Notes: generated by a model from the sequence alone, not told the origin. A DNA stretch of 64,000 bases from Ruminococcus sp. (GCA_017457955.1 JAFTGL010000005.1:124001-188000), one strand, 5' to 3'; shown: positions 16,979 to 26,234, counted from the stretch's first letter. Made by a program: numbers and translations.

Positions 16979-17006
16979 GGGCGGCGGCGGAAACCCGTCG
17001 CCGCCC
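16979..17006 (-). terminator. Terminator-like hairpin after the cohesin-like cell-wall gene
   Basis: GGGCGGCGACGG-gttt-CCGCCGCCGCCC type hairpin on the minus strand; the T-run after it is interrupted (TGATGTTTTC). Confidence 0.55.
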
Positions 17007-17028
17007 TTAAGTTTTTGGTCAGCGAATA

Positions 17029-18327
17029 TTACTTAGTGAATATTCCCTTGCGCTTTGCGGTGTAAAGAACAGCGCATGCGCCTGCCAGCGAAGCCAGCAT
17101 AATGATCATCCATAAGTACATATGGGTGCTGTCGCCGGTCTTAGCGGTAGCAGAAGTAGCGGTTGCTGAGGTAGCGGTCGCAGAATCCTTAGTAGCAGCG
17201 GTGGTAGCGCTCGGAGCGGTTGTGGGCTTCTCGTCTACGGTAGCCGGATCGGTCTCTGCGGGAGCAACGGTCTCATCGGGAGCAGTAGTCTCAGCGGGAG
17301 CCTCGGTCTCAGCGGGAGCCTCAGTCTCAACAGGAGCCTCGGTAACTACGGGAGCCTCGGTCTCAACAGGAGCCTCGGTAACTACGGGAGCTTCGGTCTC
17401 AACAGGAGCCTCGGTAACTACGGGAGCTTCGGTCTCAACGGGAGCCTCGGTAACTACGGGAGCTTCGGTCTCAACGGGAGCCTCGGTAACTACGGGAGCT
17501 TCGGTCTCAACAGGAGCCTCGGTGGGAGCTACGTACGGGATACGGAGATCCTCGTCGGTAACCTCTACAGCGCCGGTAGCGTCAGAGAACTTCTTGCCGC
17601 ACTCGGTGCACACATAGTGCTCTTTCACGCCGTCCTTTTCGGGAGTAGCGTCAACCTGAGCGACATACTCGAGGGTATGCTGGTGAGCCTCAGTCGGAGT
17701 CGGAGCCTCGGTAACTACGGGAGCCTCGGTCTCAACAGGAGCCTCGGTAACTACGGGAGCCTCAGTCTCAACGGGAGCCTCGGTCTCGGTAGGCTGAGGA
17801 GCCTCGGTAGGAGTCTCTTCATCGATCGTGATGGTAGCAGGGGTGAAGGCGAAACCAACATCATCGCCGTCGTAGTTGTTACCATAATTGGAAATGGGAT
17901 CATCAACAACGTCGACCGTCAGTGTGCCGGAAGCGTCGTCAGCAATAGTAACTGTGAAGGTGCCGAGAACAACATCCTCATCGGTATGACCGGCATGCGG
18001 ACCCGCCATAGAGGTGAATCTTACAAATGTGCCATCAACCATGTTGACGTCAGCCAGCAGGATGCCGAGCTTTTCCGGAAGACCTTCTGCGGTTGAAACG
18101 GAATCGAGAGTCCAACCATCGGGTTTGATCTCAAATTCAACTGATCCGATATTGTCCATCGGACCAAGGGTGAGGGTAAATGTTACCTGATCACCGGGTT
18201 TTGCGTTTGTTTTATCTGCGGTTAATGTCACCTCTGCAGCTACAGCGGCATTTGCGGGTACGGCCATTACCAGCAAGGACACAACCAGCATTAAACAAAG
18301 CAAGATAGATAAAATGCGCTTGTTCAT
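17029..18327 (-). CDS. Cohesin-like cell-wall protein with TEAP repeats and degenerate sorting signal
   Basis: A 432-residue exported protein: signal peptide (1-28), a cohesin-type domain (about 30-165, opening with EVTLTADKTNAKPGDQVTFT), a Thr/Glu/Ala/Pro linker, a small cysteine-containing domain (HTLEYVAQVDATPEKDGVKE, with C-x-x-C), then about ten repeats of the type TEAPVVTEAPVE, and a C-terminal membrane segment with Lys/Arg tail. The sorting signal reads TAKTGDS rather than LPXTG. ATG at 18327 follows GGAG; a TTG two codons upstream is less likely. It is transcribed alone from the strong promoter at 18618-18646. Could hold the dockerin protein 14211-15287; inference. Confidence 0.82.
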   Translation of the reverse strand: MNKRILSILLCLMLVVSLLVMAVPANAAVAAEVTLTADKTNAKPGDQVTFTLTLGPMDNIGSVEFEIKPDGWTLDSVSTAEGLPEKLGILLADVNMVDGTFVRFTSMAGPHAGHTDEDVVLGTFTVTIADDASGTLTVDVVDDPISNYGNNYDGDDVGFAFTPATITIDEETPTEAPQPTETEAPVETEAPVVTEAPVETEAPVVTEAPTPTEAHQHTLEYVAQVDATPEKDGVKEHYVCTECGKKFSDATGAVEVTDEDLRIPYVAPTEAPVETEAPVVTEAPVETEAPVVTEAPVETEAPVVTEAPVETEAPVVTEAPVETEAPVVTEAPVETEAPAETEAPAETTAPDETVAPAETDPATVDEKPTTAPSATTAATKDSATATSATATSATAKTGDSTHMYLWMIIMLASLAGACAVLYTAKRKGIFTK

Positions 18328-18333
18328 GACCAA

Positions 18334-18610
18334 GCTCCTTTCAAAAAATTGCGGGAAAGTTTTTTATTCCGGCAAATCAGAATCCCACATTCCGGATCTG
18401 CCGGGGATAGCTTGACCTCTATCCGAGGTTGTGGGCAATCGCCGTAAACTGCCTGTCCTTTTACAAGGCGCAGAACCGGCGACTGAATATTTCAAATCTC
18501 GGCGGAAACCGCCGGATGTGAAATCAAATATCTGCTTACATGTATCAGCGGCCGCGTTGACCGAAACTCTGCCGAAAAAGGGTGCAGATATCCCGCGGAA
18601 CCTCTTATAC
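18334..18610 (-). promoter_or_regulatory. Long structured 5' leader of the cohesin-like gene, class unknown
   Basis: About 280 transcribed bases precede the ATG. On the minus strand several stems are visible: ACCTC-ggata-GAGGT, CCCACA pairing with TGTGGG some 40 bases later, and CCGGCA pairing with TGCCGG. I compared it by eye with c-di-GMP-I, c-di-GMP-II, TPP, ydaO, SAM, fluoride and pfl riboswitch landmarks and found no match. No open frame inside is convincing. Confidence 0.45.
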
Positions 18611-18617
18611 GACAATT

Positions 18618-18646
18618 ATTATAAACTGTTCTCAGATTGATGTCAA
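18618..18646 (-). promoter_or_regulatory. Consensus sigma-A promoter of the cohesin-like gene
   Basis: TTGACA (18641-18646), 17 bases, TATAAT (18618-18623): a perfect consensus, implying high expression. Confidence 0.88.
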
Positions 18647-18810
18647 TAGAACTTTTTGCTAAAAAATATGAAAAAGCGCCGATAAACGATTACATTTTTG
18701 AGATAAAATGTACAACATTAACAAAAGAAAAACGAATTTGTAACTAATGCCTAATTCGGGCTGTTTTTGGAGCAGTTCTTTTGTGAAGCTGTAGGCGGCG
18801 GTTACAGGAT

Positions 18811-19671
18811 TCAGTCGGTCTTTTCGCAGATGACCAGATAGCGGTCGAAAACCTTGCCGTGTCCGGAATAGATGCAGGTGATCAGGGTGAGGAGCTGTCT
18901 GTCCTTCTGAATATAGATATCGGCTGTCTGATCCTCGGCGACGATCTTTTTGTCGATCACCTTGTAGTCGATGGTCTCCCAGTAGTTGTGGATCGTGACG
19001 GTGTCGCCTTTCTCCAGCTTGCGGATGTTGTCAAAGAAGATCCTGCCGATATAGTCGGTGTGTCCGGCGATGGCGACGTTGGTGTCCTTTTTGTCGATCG
19101 GGAGCGAGGTACCGGACAGGTGCGCCGCGCCGCAGCTCATCATCTCGTCGCTCGCGCCCAGATACACCGGAAGATAGAGGTCGATCGCGGGCGCGCTGAG
19201 CCAGCAATAGAAATTGGACAGTCCGTAATCGCTCATTTTCAGCGCCGCGGAGGCATAGTCGGTGGTATCCACGGTGCCCTGATGATCGATCAGGCTCTCA
19301 TTATACGCAATGCTGTCGCGGTAGAGTGCGTCAAGATCGTACTGAAAAACGACGGGAGCGTCGGAAACGCGGTTGCCGTCAGCGTCGATCACATAGCTCT
19401 CCACGTCGATCTCGCCTTTTTCGAGGGCTTCCTGATAGCTGTCGGCAGTGATACCCGCGATCGCAGGGTCATCGGAGTCTTGCGGCTGTTCGGGTACAAC
19501 GTGCTGCAGAGAACCGGTGAAGTCGTCGATCACGGCGTTGGCGCGCTGCTGTCCGAAGAAATTGGAAACCGTCGGGAACAACAGCAAGCCGATACCGGCG
19601 ATCAGAGCCGCGGAAGCGACGGTCACGGTGATCTTCTGCCAGAGCTTCCATTTTTGCTTGGGTTTACGCAC
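18811..19671 (-). CDS. Second sortase of the pilus locus (class C-related, no C-terminal anchor)
   Basis: A 286-residue sortase with one N-terminal membrane segment (about residues 15-35). Catalytic histidine in VAIAGHTDYIGRIFF near residue 205, cysteine in LLTLITCIYSGHGK near 265 and arginine in FDRYLVICEK near 277. It lacks the C-terminal membrane helix and the DPF lid motif of the class C enzyme next to it. I chose the GTG at 19671, which overlaps the stop of the upstream sortase (GGTGCGTAA) and follows AAGGAGG; the longer frame to 19755 would start inside the neighbour. Possibly the housekeeping or basal-subunit sortase for this pilus; inferred. Confidence 0.85.
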   Translation of the reverse strand: MRKPKQKWKLWQKITVTVASAALIAGIGLLLFPTVSNFFGQQRANAVIDDFTGSLQHVVPEQPQDSDDPAIAGITADSYQEALEKGEIDVESYVIDADGNRVSDAPVVFQYDLDALYRDSIAYNESLIDHQGTVDTTDYASAALKMSDYGLSNFYCWLSAPAIDLYLPVYLGASDEMMSCGAAHLSGTSLPIDKKDTNVAIAGHTDYIGRIFFDNIRKLEKGDTVTIHNYWETIDYKVIDKKIVAEDQTADIYIQKDRQLLTLITCIYSGHGKVFDRYLVICEKTD

Positions 19672-20563
19672 CGGGATCACCCTCCTTTTCGCGGGACGGC
19701 TTTGCGTCACGCTTCTTGCGCAGGCGCAGCATGATGAACACGACGCCGCCGACAAAGATCAAAAAGACGGCGATCACACCTGCCGCGGCAGCGAAGGTGA
19801 TCTTGTAGCCGAGAAAATAGAGGAAATTATCGCCGGTCGAGATCGTCGTCATCGCGGCGGGTTCCTCGTCCTCGACGCGTTCGCCGCGCACCAGCAGGCG
19901 GTGGGAGTTGATGGAATAGGGCGTGCAGGTCAGAAGGGTCACCAGATCCCTGCCCTCTTCGACATACAGATCGCGGGTGTTGTCGGGCAGGACGACCTTG
20001 ATCTGATCGACGCGGTAGGTCAGCACACGGTTGAGTACATGGATATAGAAAAGATCGCCCTCTTCCATATCGGTCAGGTAGTCAAAGAAGGTCTCGGTCG
20101 GATACGCCGTATGCGCCGAGATCACGCTGTGGGTGCTCTCGCCCCCGATCGGGAAGGCGGTGTTGTCCAGATGACCCGCCCCGCGGGACAGAACCTCGGT
20201 AGAGGTGCCGTGATAGATCGGAAGGTAGACGTTGATCTTGGGGATGTCGATAAAGCCGATCAAGCCATGCGCGCCGGTGTTGAAGGTCTCTTCGTATCTG
20301 GCGCCGATCGCTTCATATGCCGCTTCATCAAAAGGGTCTGTCAGAATAACCGTATTGAGAAGGCTGTTGTTATAGGCTTCGGCTTCCGCAAATAACGCAG
20401 AGACCTCTTCGGGCTCCATGTTCTGTGCCTTTTCGTATTCGACCTTTGCTTCGTTGCGTATCCCGATGTTGTTAATGACGGAGCTGACCAGCGGATAGCT
20501 GAGGACGCCCAGACCGATAAGAAATATCAGGATGATAATGATGATCGGAAAATAGCGTTTCAT
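19664..20563 (-). CDS. Class C (pilin-polymerising) sortase
   Basis: A 299-residue transpeptidase that joins pilin subunits through LPXTG-type signals. N-terminal anchor at about residues 5-25, lid motif ILTDPFDE near residue 80, catalytic His in SVISAHTAYP near 150, Cys in LVTLLTCTPYSINSHRLLVRGER near 213 with the Arg following, and a C-terminal membrane helix (about 255-280). The ATG at 20563 follows AAAGGAA at seven bases. It lies directly downstream of the LPATG pilin with a hairpin between, and overlaps the next sortase gene. Confidence 0.93.
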   Translation of the reverse strand: MKRYFPIIIIILIFLIGLGVLSYPLVSSVINNIGIRNEAKVEYEKAQNMEPEEVSALFAEAEAYNNSLLNTVILTDPFDEAAYEAIGARYEETFNTGAHGLIGFIDIPKINVYLPIYHGTSTEVLSRGAGHLDNTAFPIGGESTHSVISAHTAYPTETFFDYLTDMEEGDLFYIHVLNRVLTYRVDQIKVVLPDNTRDLYVEEGRDLVTLLTCTPYSINSHRLLVRGERVEDEEPAAMTTISTGDNFLYFLGYKITFAAAAGVIAVFLIFVGGVVFIMLRLRKKRDAKPSREKEGDPGA

Positions 20564-20647
20564 ATACATTTCCTTTGAAAAAAGTATGAACCTATTATAA
20601 TACAAATCGTTTTGGAAATCAACAGGGAGAGTTTTTGCCGAAAACAA

Positions 20648-20673
20648 TAAGGGAGCCCCGAAGGACTCCCTTA
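20648..20673 (-). terminator. Intergenic hairpin between pilin and sortases
   Basis: AAGGGAGtCC-ttcg-GGgCTCCCTT followed by ATTGTTTTC. Likely partial terminator that lets a fraction of transcripts reach the sortase genes; no promoter is evident downstream. Confidence 0.6.
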
Positions 20674-20691
20674 AGGATATCAAATCAATGA

Positions 20692-22113
20692 TTATTTAGC
20701 GGAGCTTCTCTTCTTCATAACGATCACGAAGAGAGCAGCTGCGAGCAGTACGAGGCTGCCGCCTACGATGGTGAATACCAGAGTGCCGGTGCCGCCGGTT
20801 GCGGGCAGCTTAGCAGGGGTATCTTCGATATCAACGGTAGCAGTACCGGTGGTGCCGCCTAAGGTCACGGACTTGACCTCGCTGTTGAGGTTGTAGCCGT
20901 CGGGAGCGACGGTTTCCTTGATGTAGTAGGTACCTGCGGGCAGCTTGACCGCAAAGTCAGCGATACCGGTCTGGGTGTTGGTCTGAGCGGTAGCGATCTC
21001 CTTGGTGCAAGCTTGATCCTCATACAGACCGAAGGTAGCGGACTTGCCGGTGAGAGCAGCGTGGGTGTTCGCGTCCTTCTTCAGCGCGTAGGGCTGATAG
21101 GTCTTGACGTTGACGGTATTACCGGGAACAACATTCTTACCGGCGGCGTTGCCGTAGATCATGTCGTCGGTGTTGGGGATATCGGTGCCGCAAGCAGCGG
21201 TAGCATAATCGATCTCGGTGGTGAAGGTAACAACGACCTTGTTGCCCTCGGTGTAGAAAGCGTCGGTATCGAGTACGGACTTCGCGATCGAAATACCGAA
21301 AGAGTTGCCGGTGGTGCCGTGCTTCTTGTCTACGGTATCATTCTGAGCGCAGTTGATGACAGCGGAATCAGTGGTGAAGGTCCACTGGGTGTCCTTGGTC
21401 AGAGTGGTTGCGTCTCCCTCAGCGGGCTTTAACTCAACAGAAACGATGTTGTCCTTGGTAACGCTCTTGAGACCGGTGCCCATGTTATCGGTGATGACAT
21501 AGGAGGTCAGCTTGCTGGCAGCGGAACCGGCGATATCAGCGGTCAGAACGTAGGTGATGGTCTTTTGCTTTGCGGTAGTATCAACGGTGCCGAAGGTGTT
21601 GTCGCCGCCGTTCTTGATCTCCTTGGTAACGGTGGGCTCGCCCTCGTTGACCTTATCGGTCAAGTTGATGGTCTCGGTGGTGGTTTTGTCCGCGTTGGGG
21701 AATACAACGATGGAATCCTTCAGGATCGCCTTGTTGTTGGGACCGGGAGTGGTGCACTTGATGAAGTAGATACCGTCAGCGACAGTGAAGTTGCCCGAGC
21801 TGCTGCTGGTGGTAAAGGTGGTCTCAACGTCGCCGGAAGCGAAGGTCGCGCTCTGGAGGGTAGAAGCCAGAGAAGCCATCTGGGACTCGGTAACAGCAGC
21901 GTTAACAGCAGTCTGAGTGGTCGCGGAGGTAGAAACGGGATACGCGCCGGTGGTGGCGTTGTAACCGGCTACCTTGTAGACGGTGTAGGTGTAGCCTGTG
22001 TATTCACAGGTCCAGTTAACGGTGTTGGAACCCGCGGCAAAAGCCGAAGGGATCATCATAGCGATCAGTAAAACCGCTACGGCGATAGCAAAAACTCTTT
22101 TTACAGTTTTCAT
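20692..22113 (-). CDS. SpaA-type major pilin with LPATG signal
   Basis: A 473-residue isopeptide-forming pilin. Signal peptide ends near residue 26 (SAFA). Backbone pilin domains follow, then a C-terminal Cna-B/SpaA domain with E-box YYIKETVAPDGYNL near residue 400, LPATGG near 438, a membrane helix and a Lys/Arg tail. The pilin motif region reads SIVVFPNADK, where W-x3-V-x-VYPK is usual: the Lys is not at the expected place. It lies between the tip adhesin gene and the class C sortase, the standard layout of sortase-assembled pili. Confidence 0.93.
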   Translation of the reverse strand: MKTVKRVFAIAVAVLLIAMMIPSAFAAGSNTVNWTCEYTGYTYTVYKVAGYNATTGAYPVSTSATTQTAVNAAVTESQMASLASTLQSATFASGDVETTFTTSSSSGNFTVADGIYFIKCTTPGPNNKAILKDSIVVFPNADKTTTETINLTDKVNEGEPTVTKEIKNGGDNTFGTVDTTAKQKTITYVLTADIAGSAASKLTSYVITDNMGTGLKSVTKDNIVSVELKPAEGDATTLTKDTQWTFTTDSAVINCAQNDTVDKKHGTTGNSFGISIAKSVLDTDAFYTEGNKVVVTFTTEIDYATAACGTDIPNTDDMIYGNAAGKNVVPGNTVNVKTYQPYALKKDANTHAALTGKSATFGLYEDQACTKEIATAQTNTQTGIADFAVKLPAGTYYIKETVAPDGYNLNSEVKSVTLGGTTGTATVDIEDTPAKLPATGGTGTLVFTIVGGSLVLLAAALFVIVMKKRSSAK

Positions 22114-22141
22114 GTTTTCATAATCTCCTTTTTTATAATAA

Positions 22142-22196
22142 GTTTGATTGTCTTACAGACATATGATTACGATTGTCAAAAAGACAATCAAATTAT
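22142..22196 (-). other. Inverted repeats able to form two exclusive hairpins between adhesin and pilin genes
   Basis: On the minus strand TTTGATTGTC is followed first by GACAATC (five-base loop) and again about 30 bases later by GACAATCAAA. The first arm can pair with either partner. The segment spans the adhesin stop codon and the space before the pilin start, so it may stabilise or set the ratio of the two messages. Confidence 0.5.
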
Positions 22197-25100
22197 TTCG
22201 CGAAATGCTTTGCGGTTTTACGCTTCGCATATTTCTTGGTATAGAGCACATAACCGCCCAGAGCCAGTACGGAGAGTCCCGCGAGCACGAGACCGATGAT
22301 CTTGAAGATCGTCATACCGGAGCCGGCAGTGGAGGGGTTCTTGAGCTGGTTGTTGATATACGAGAAGGTGAAGTCATACTGACCGCTGATCGGGAACGAG
22401 AATACCTGTCTGTCGGATACGGTCTTGTTGAGGGAATAACCTTCCGTACCGTCGGACTCGATCTCGAGAAGAACATACTTCTGATAGCCGGTGAAGTCAG
22501 AGCTGTTGACGGTAAGACCGTTAACGCCGCCTGCCGTAGTAGTCTTTACAAAGCCATCCTGATAGATCGGGATATCGCTGATATTCGCTACTCCGTCAGT
22601 ACCGGTCGTGCCTCTGCCGACCTCTAAATCTTCATCAGAGAGCCTGATCTGCATCAGGAGTCTGTCATACTTCTGGCTGTCGGAAAGCCCGCCATCCAGG
22701 ATCAGCTCCATATCCTCGTCGACCTTGTAGACTACGAAGGTGACGCCTTGGACCTTATCGCCCTTCTGGTTTTCCTTTTCGACCGTGATATTACCGACGT
22801 TCAGCCAGTTATTGAACTCGATCTTCTCAACGACCTTATCCGGATCGAAATCGTCCTTGGTCATCGTATGCTCCACAGGCTCACCGGACGCGCCGGGCTC
22901 GGCTACCATCTCTTCATACCTGCTGTATGAGTAGTAAACGGGATCGTCGACGACCAACGCATGGTCGACCTCGCGGACAGTGAACGAAACGAGAAAATCG
23001 GTGTTGAAGTTATAGAAATCGGTATCGAAGGACTGCCCCATATCGGTGAGATAATCCATATCCTCATATACGTGATAGCGATAAACGCCCGCCTGCTCAA
23101 AGGTCAAATCGCCAAAGCTGAACTTGCCGTTTGTGACGGTAGTGGTGTTCAGCTCGGTAGCGCTTGTATCCTTGACGTTGGCTGCGTCGCCGTCAAAGCG
23201 CGGGACACCCTCAAGAACGAACTTGAACATATCGCCGGTGTAGGGCTTGCCGTCGAGGGTCTTCTCGCCTTCGACCTTGCCCGTCGCCGCATCGGGATTG
23301 ACCGGTGTGTTGGTAACGGTGATATCACCCGAGCTTGATCCTACGATGTAGGGATTGGTACGCGTGAAGTTGTAGGAAACGGTGTAATTTGCATCGCTGT
23401 CCTCGACGACATAAACGCGTGTGCCGGTCGGGATACCGCTGAAACTGATCTTCTGATCGGGTACGAGGGTGACTCGACCGTTGTTATGGGCAACGTTGTT
23501 ATCATCATACAAGGTGTAAGCGGCAGGCTGAGAACCGGAACTGAACTGCAGATAAATCGTCATCGGGAAGGACTCACTGCTGTAGTCAGCGTCAGCGCCC
23601 GCACTGTCCATCTTCTTCTCGACCGAGAAAGAGCCGACTTGAGGAGTGTTGACATAGGAAAGCTGCACGCGCGTCATCGCAAACTCGGAAGAATCATCCA
23701 GCGTCTGATAAGTAAATGAAGATGACTTGCCGCTGCCGCTGCCGATGGTGTAGGAGGACTCGGACACGCCCTTGCCCTTGAGAACCAGATCGACCGCTTT
23801 CCATGTTGTGGAGTAGTTCAGATAGCCGCCGTAGCTCTCGGTCACAGTCATATCGGTCGGAACCTCAAACTGATCCTTAAAGCTGATAGACTCAGCATTC
23901 TTTAATGTATAAGTGCTGTTGCTGATCGTACCCTTGGTGCTCTCCTTACCGTTCGCGGTAGGCTGGTTGAAGCTGAAGGTATCCGCGGCAGCTACAGCAT
24001 TTCTAAAGGAAGTGCTGTTGTTAAGATTTGCGGTGTTTACGGTTTTATCAACGATCAGCTCGTTGCCGATCGGAGCGAAGTTGAAGTCAAAGCTTAAGTT
24101 AGACTCAACCATACCTCTCTCAACATAGAACATCGTCAGTGTGTGCTCCACTGTCGGGTCGTCGTTTGTGATGGAGAAGCTTGTGTTTCTGGTAGCGCTG
24201 TTCAGCGTATTGGAACCGGTGGTGACCGATACGGTACCGGTACCCCGACCGCCGGCAAAGTTGATAGAGCCGCTTGCCTTCTGGTGGTCGCCGCCGAGGT
24301 CGAGAACCAGCTTGCCGTCGATGTAGACCCAAACGTCATCATCACCGGTGAAGGTGAACTTCTGGTCGACATAAGTGCCGTCGGTACCCTTGATCTGACC
24401 GTAGTGACCCTCATCGCCGCCGAGGTTGAACGGAACGTCTACACGCATACCGAAGCCGAAGTTATAGGCTTCCGCGCTGCTTCCTCTGTTGTAGTCAAAC
24501 GGGAAGAAGCCGTAGCCGCTATTCTGCTGAGGAGCAGAGTAGTAATACAGCGCGTCCTTAGCGCCGGACGCAGTCGTATTACCGTAGGAAATCGTGCTGT
24601 TGTCAGCGCTGATCCAAACGTTGTCGTTGGCACCGCTGTCAAACTTATACGTGGTAACGCCGTTGCTGGTCACCTTGCGCATCGGGAACTTGGTGTTGAC
24701 GACAGAGCCGACCTTGTTGCTCGAGAGGAACGACTCGTCAAAAATCGGAACGGTAACGTTGCTGGTACCGCCGCTGCTTGTCGCATACATCAGGTTTCCG
24801 TTGACAAGCTCGGTACCCGTCAAACCGACAATCGATTTGTGCGTGCCGCCCAAGCGAGAGGAGTTATTGACCCAGTTGGAGAAATTCACCATATTGGAGG
24901 AACCCTCACCCTTGAAGCCGTCCTCTTTGTCAAAGAAGTTACCGAAGTACAGCGGATAGGTGATACCGCTGCTCGCAGAAGCGATCTTGCTGTTAAGGTA
25001 CTGATAAGGCTCCCAGTAGGAGTGTCCCGACTGATAGCGGATATTCTTCCAGCCGTTTTGAACCTCGTCGTCAGTGTAGTAATCATAAAATGTCGCGTCA

Positions 25101-25753
25101 ATCGTATAAAGATTACTGTTGCCTGTAATGGTGCTGTCAGGCGCCGCGGTCGCCGTGGTAAAGCTCGCATTGTTGGTAGGTGTGAAGGTCGACCATGAAG
25201 CGCTGTTATCCCAACCTGTGATTTTGATACAGTTCTGTGTGGAATAAGACTTGCCGCCAACGGAATACTTGGATCTTTGATTGTCCCACATAAAGGGCGA
25301 CAGATTCCACTTTTGGGTAGAGCCGTTGTTGGTTCTGACGATACGCAGATGACTCAGATTGTTCGCAGGGATCCTGAAGCTGTACACGTTGTTGCAGAAC
25401 TTGACAGCCTGAATACCCGCCTGCAAAACATTAGAGCCTTCATACCAGCCGTCGTTATCAAAATTGCCCGCAAATTCGTGACAATAGTGTTCATCGTCTG
25501 AATCGTTATAGAATGTAAACACTCTGAACGAAGCGGACGAATCTGTCCAGCCGGTAAAGCTGCGCATATCGATATAGATCTCTTCACAATCTACAAACGG
25601 ACTCTCGCCCTTAGCAGAGGCAGTCGGGATCGCGATGAAAACGGACGAAAGAACGATCAGCGTTGTCAGTACGATTCCCAGCACCTTTACAAACGGTCTC
25701 TTACTTTTCTCTTGACGAAACCATTTTGCCATAAGGTTGTTTATAATTACCAT
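22193..25753 (-). CDS. Giant pilus-tip/surface adhesin with fibro-slime domain
   Basis: A 1186-residue exported protein. Signal-type hydrophobic segment at about residues 25-45. Residues about 430-565 form a fibro-slime/PA14-like domain (FTFTGDDDVWVYIDGKLVLD, then LGGDHQ and MFYVERGMVESNLSFDF). Residues about 740-1100 hold Cna-B/FctA-like isopeptide domains (GKVEGEKTLDGKPYTGDMF). The C-terminus has NPSTAG, a membrane helix and a Lys/Arg tail. First gene of the pilus operon and so the likely tip or ancillary pilin. I take the ATG at 25753, close behind AAAGGAAG; MAKW at 25732 is an alternative. Confidence 0.88.
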   Translation of the reverse strand: MVIINNLMAKWFRQEKSKRPFVKVLGIVLTTLIVLSSVFIAIPTASAKGESPFVDCEEIYIDMRSFTGWTDSSASFRVFTFYNDSDDEHYCHEFAGNFDNDGWYEGSNVLQAGIQAVKFCNNVYSFRIPANNLSHLRIVRTNNGSTQKWNLSPFMWDNQRSKYSVGGKSYSTQNCIKITGWDNSASWSTFTPTNNASFTTATAAPDSTITGNSNLYTIDATFYDYYTDDEVQNGWKNIRYQSGHSYWEPYQYLNSKIASASSGITYPLYFGNFFDKEDGFKGEGSSNMVNFSNWVNNSSRLGGTHKSIVGLTGTELVNGNLMYATSSGGTSNVTVPIFDESFLSSNKVGSVVNTKFPMRKVTSNGVTTYKFDSGANDNVWISADNSTISYGNTTASGAKDALYYYSAPQQNSGYGFFPFDYNRGSSAEAYNFGFGMRVDVPFNLGGDEGHYGQIKGTDGTYVDQKFTFTGDDDVWVYIDGKLVLDLGGDHQKASGSINFAGGRGTGTVSVTTGSNTLNSATRNTSFSITNDDPTVEHTLTMFYVERGMVESNLSFDFNFAPIGNELIVDKTVNTANLNNSTSFRNAVAAADTFSFNQPTANGKESTKGTISNSTYTLKNAESISFKDQFEVPTDMTVTESYGGYLNYSTTWKAVDLVLKGKGVSESSYTIGSGSGKSSSFTYQTLDDSSEFAMTRVQLSYVNTPQVGSFSVEKKMDSAGADADYSSESFPMTIYLQFSSGSQPAAYTLYDDNNVAHNNGRVTLVPDQKISFSGIPTGTRVYVVEDSDANYTVSYNFTRTNPYIVGSSSGDITVTNTPVNPDAATGKVEGEKTLDGKPYTGDMFKFVLEGVPRFDGDAANVKDTSATELNTTTVTNGKFSFGDLTFEQAGVYRYHVYEDMDYLTDMGQSFDTDFYNFNTDFLVSFTVREVDHALVVDDPVYYSYSRYEEMVAEPGASGEPVEHTMTKDDFDPDKVVEKIEFNNWLNVGNITVEKENQKGDKVQGVTFVVYKVDEDMELILDGGLSDSQKYDRLLMQIRLSDEDLEVGRGTTGTDGVANISDIPIYQDGFVKTTTAGGVNGLTVNSSDFTGYQKYVLLEIESDGTEGYSLNKTVSDRQVFSFPISGQYDFTFSYINNQLKNPSTAGSGMTIFKIIGLVLAGLSVLALGGYVLYTKKYAKRKTAKHFAK

Positions 25754-25909
25754 CTTCCTTTCTTTAGATTTTTCCCTCAAACGAACGACGCAAGCACACT
25801 GCATCGCCTTTTACCGCTATCGGGAAATCGAGTGCGTATTTTCATTGATTATAGTTAAAGACACAAAACCTTCGTCATAATCAACTAATACTCGAAAATA
25901 TTATAGTAG

Positions 25910-25937
25910 ATTATATTCATTTTTTATTTCTCAGCAA
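25910..25937 (-). promoter_or_regulatory. Probable promoter of the pilus operon
   Basis: TTGCTG (25932-25937), 16 bases, TATAAT (25910-25915) on the minus strand; a second TATAAT lies ten bases on at 25900-25905. About 150 bases of leader precede the adhesin start. The rest of 25940-26170 is A/T-rich with no gene seen. Confidence 0.45.
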
Positions 25938-26170
25938 GAATTATTGTGAAGAGTTTTTAAAAAAAATTTACATTTTTGTACAATAATGTTAACACTAATG
26001 TCAAGAGATCAAAAAAGCTGCTTATTTTATGCGTTTCTTTGAGCATGCTGAACAAATCCCCTCAATATCCTATCATACTTTCTCTTTTCAGAAGATAAAT
26101 GAAGCTCTGCCATATTCTTTCAGCGTATTAAAGCGGCACATATGTAGTGGTTATGCGTGCCTTTTCAACA

Positions 26171-26197
26171 AAAAGCGCAAAGGACAAGCCTTTGCGC
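26171..26197 (-). terminator. Intrinsic terminator of the pyrophosphatase gene
   Basis: GCGCAAAGG-cttgt-CCTTTGCGC followed by TTTTTG on the minus strand. Confidence 0.85.
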
Positions 26198-26234
26198 CTA
26201 TACATTAATATAAAGTTTATTGAGAGAGAAAATA

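Noticed and set aside
17300..17520. Regularly repeated blocks resembling a CRISPR array
   Set aside because: They are in-frame TEAP-type codon repeats of the cohesin-like cell-wall protein; there are no unique spacers and no cas genes.
18334..18610. Cyclic-di-GMP or other known riboswitch before the cohesin-like gene
   Set aside because: None of the conserved nucleotides of the classes I could recall were found; left as an unassigned leader.
18364..18640. Short frames on both strands in the leader of the cohesin-like gene
   Set aside because: No ribosome binding sites and no protein-like composition; they lie inside the untranslated leader.
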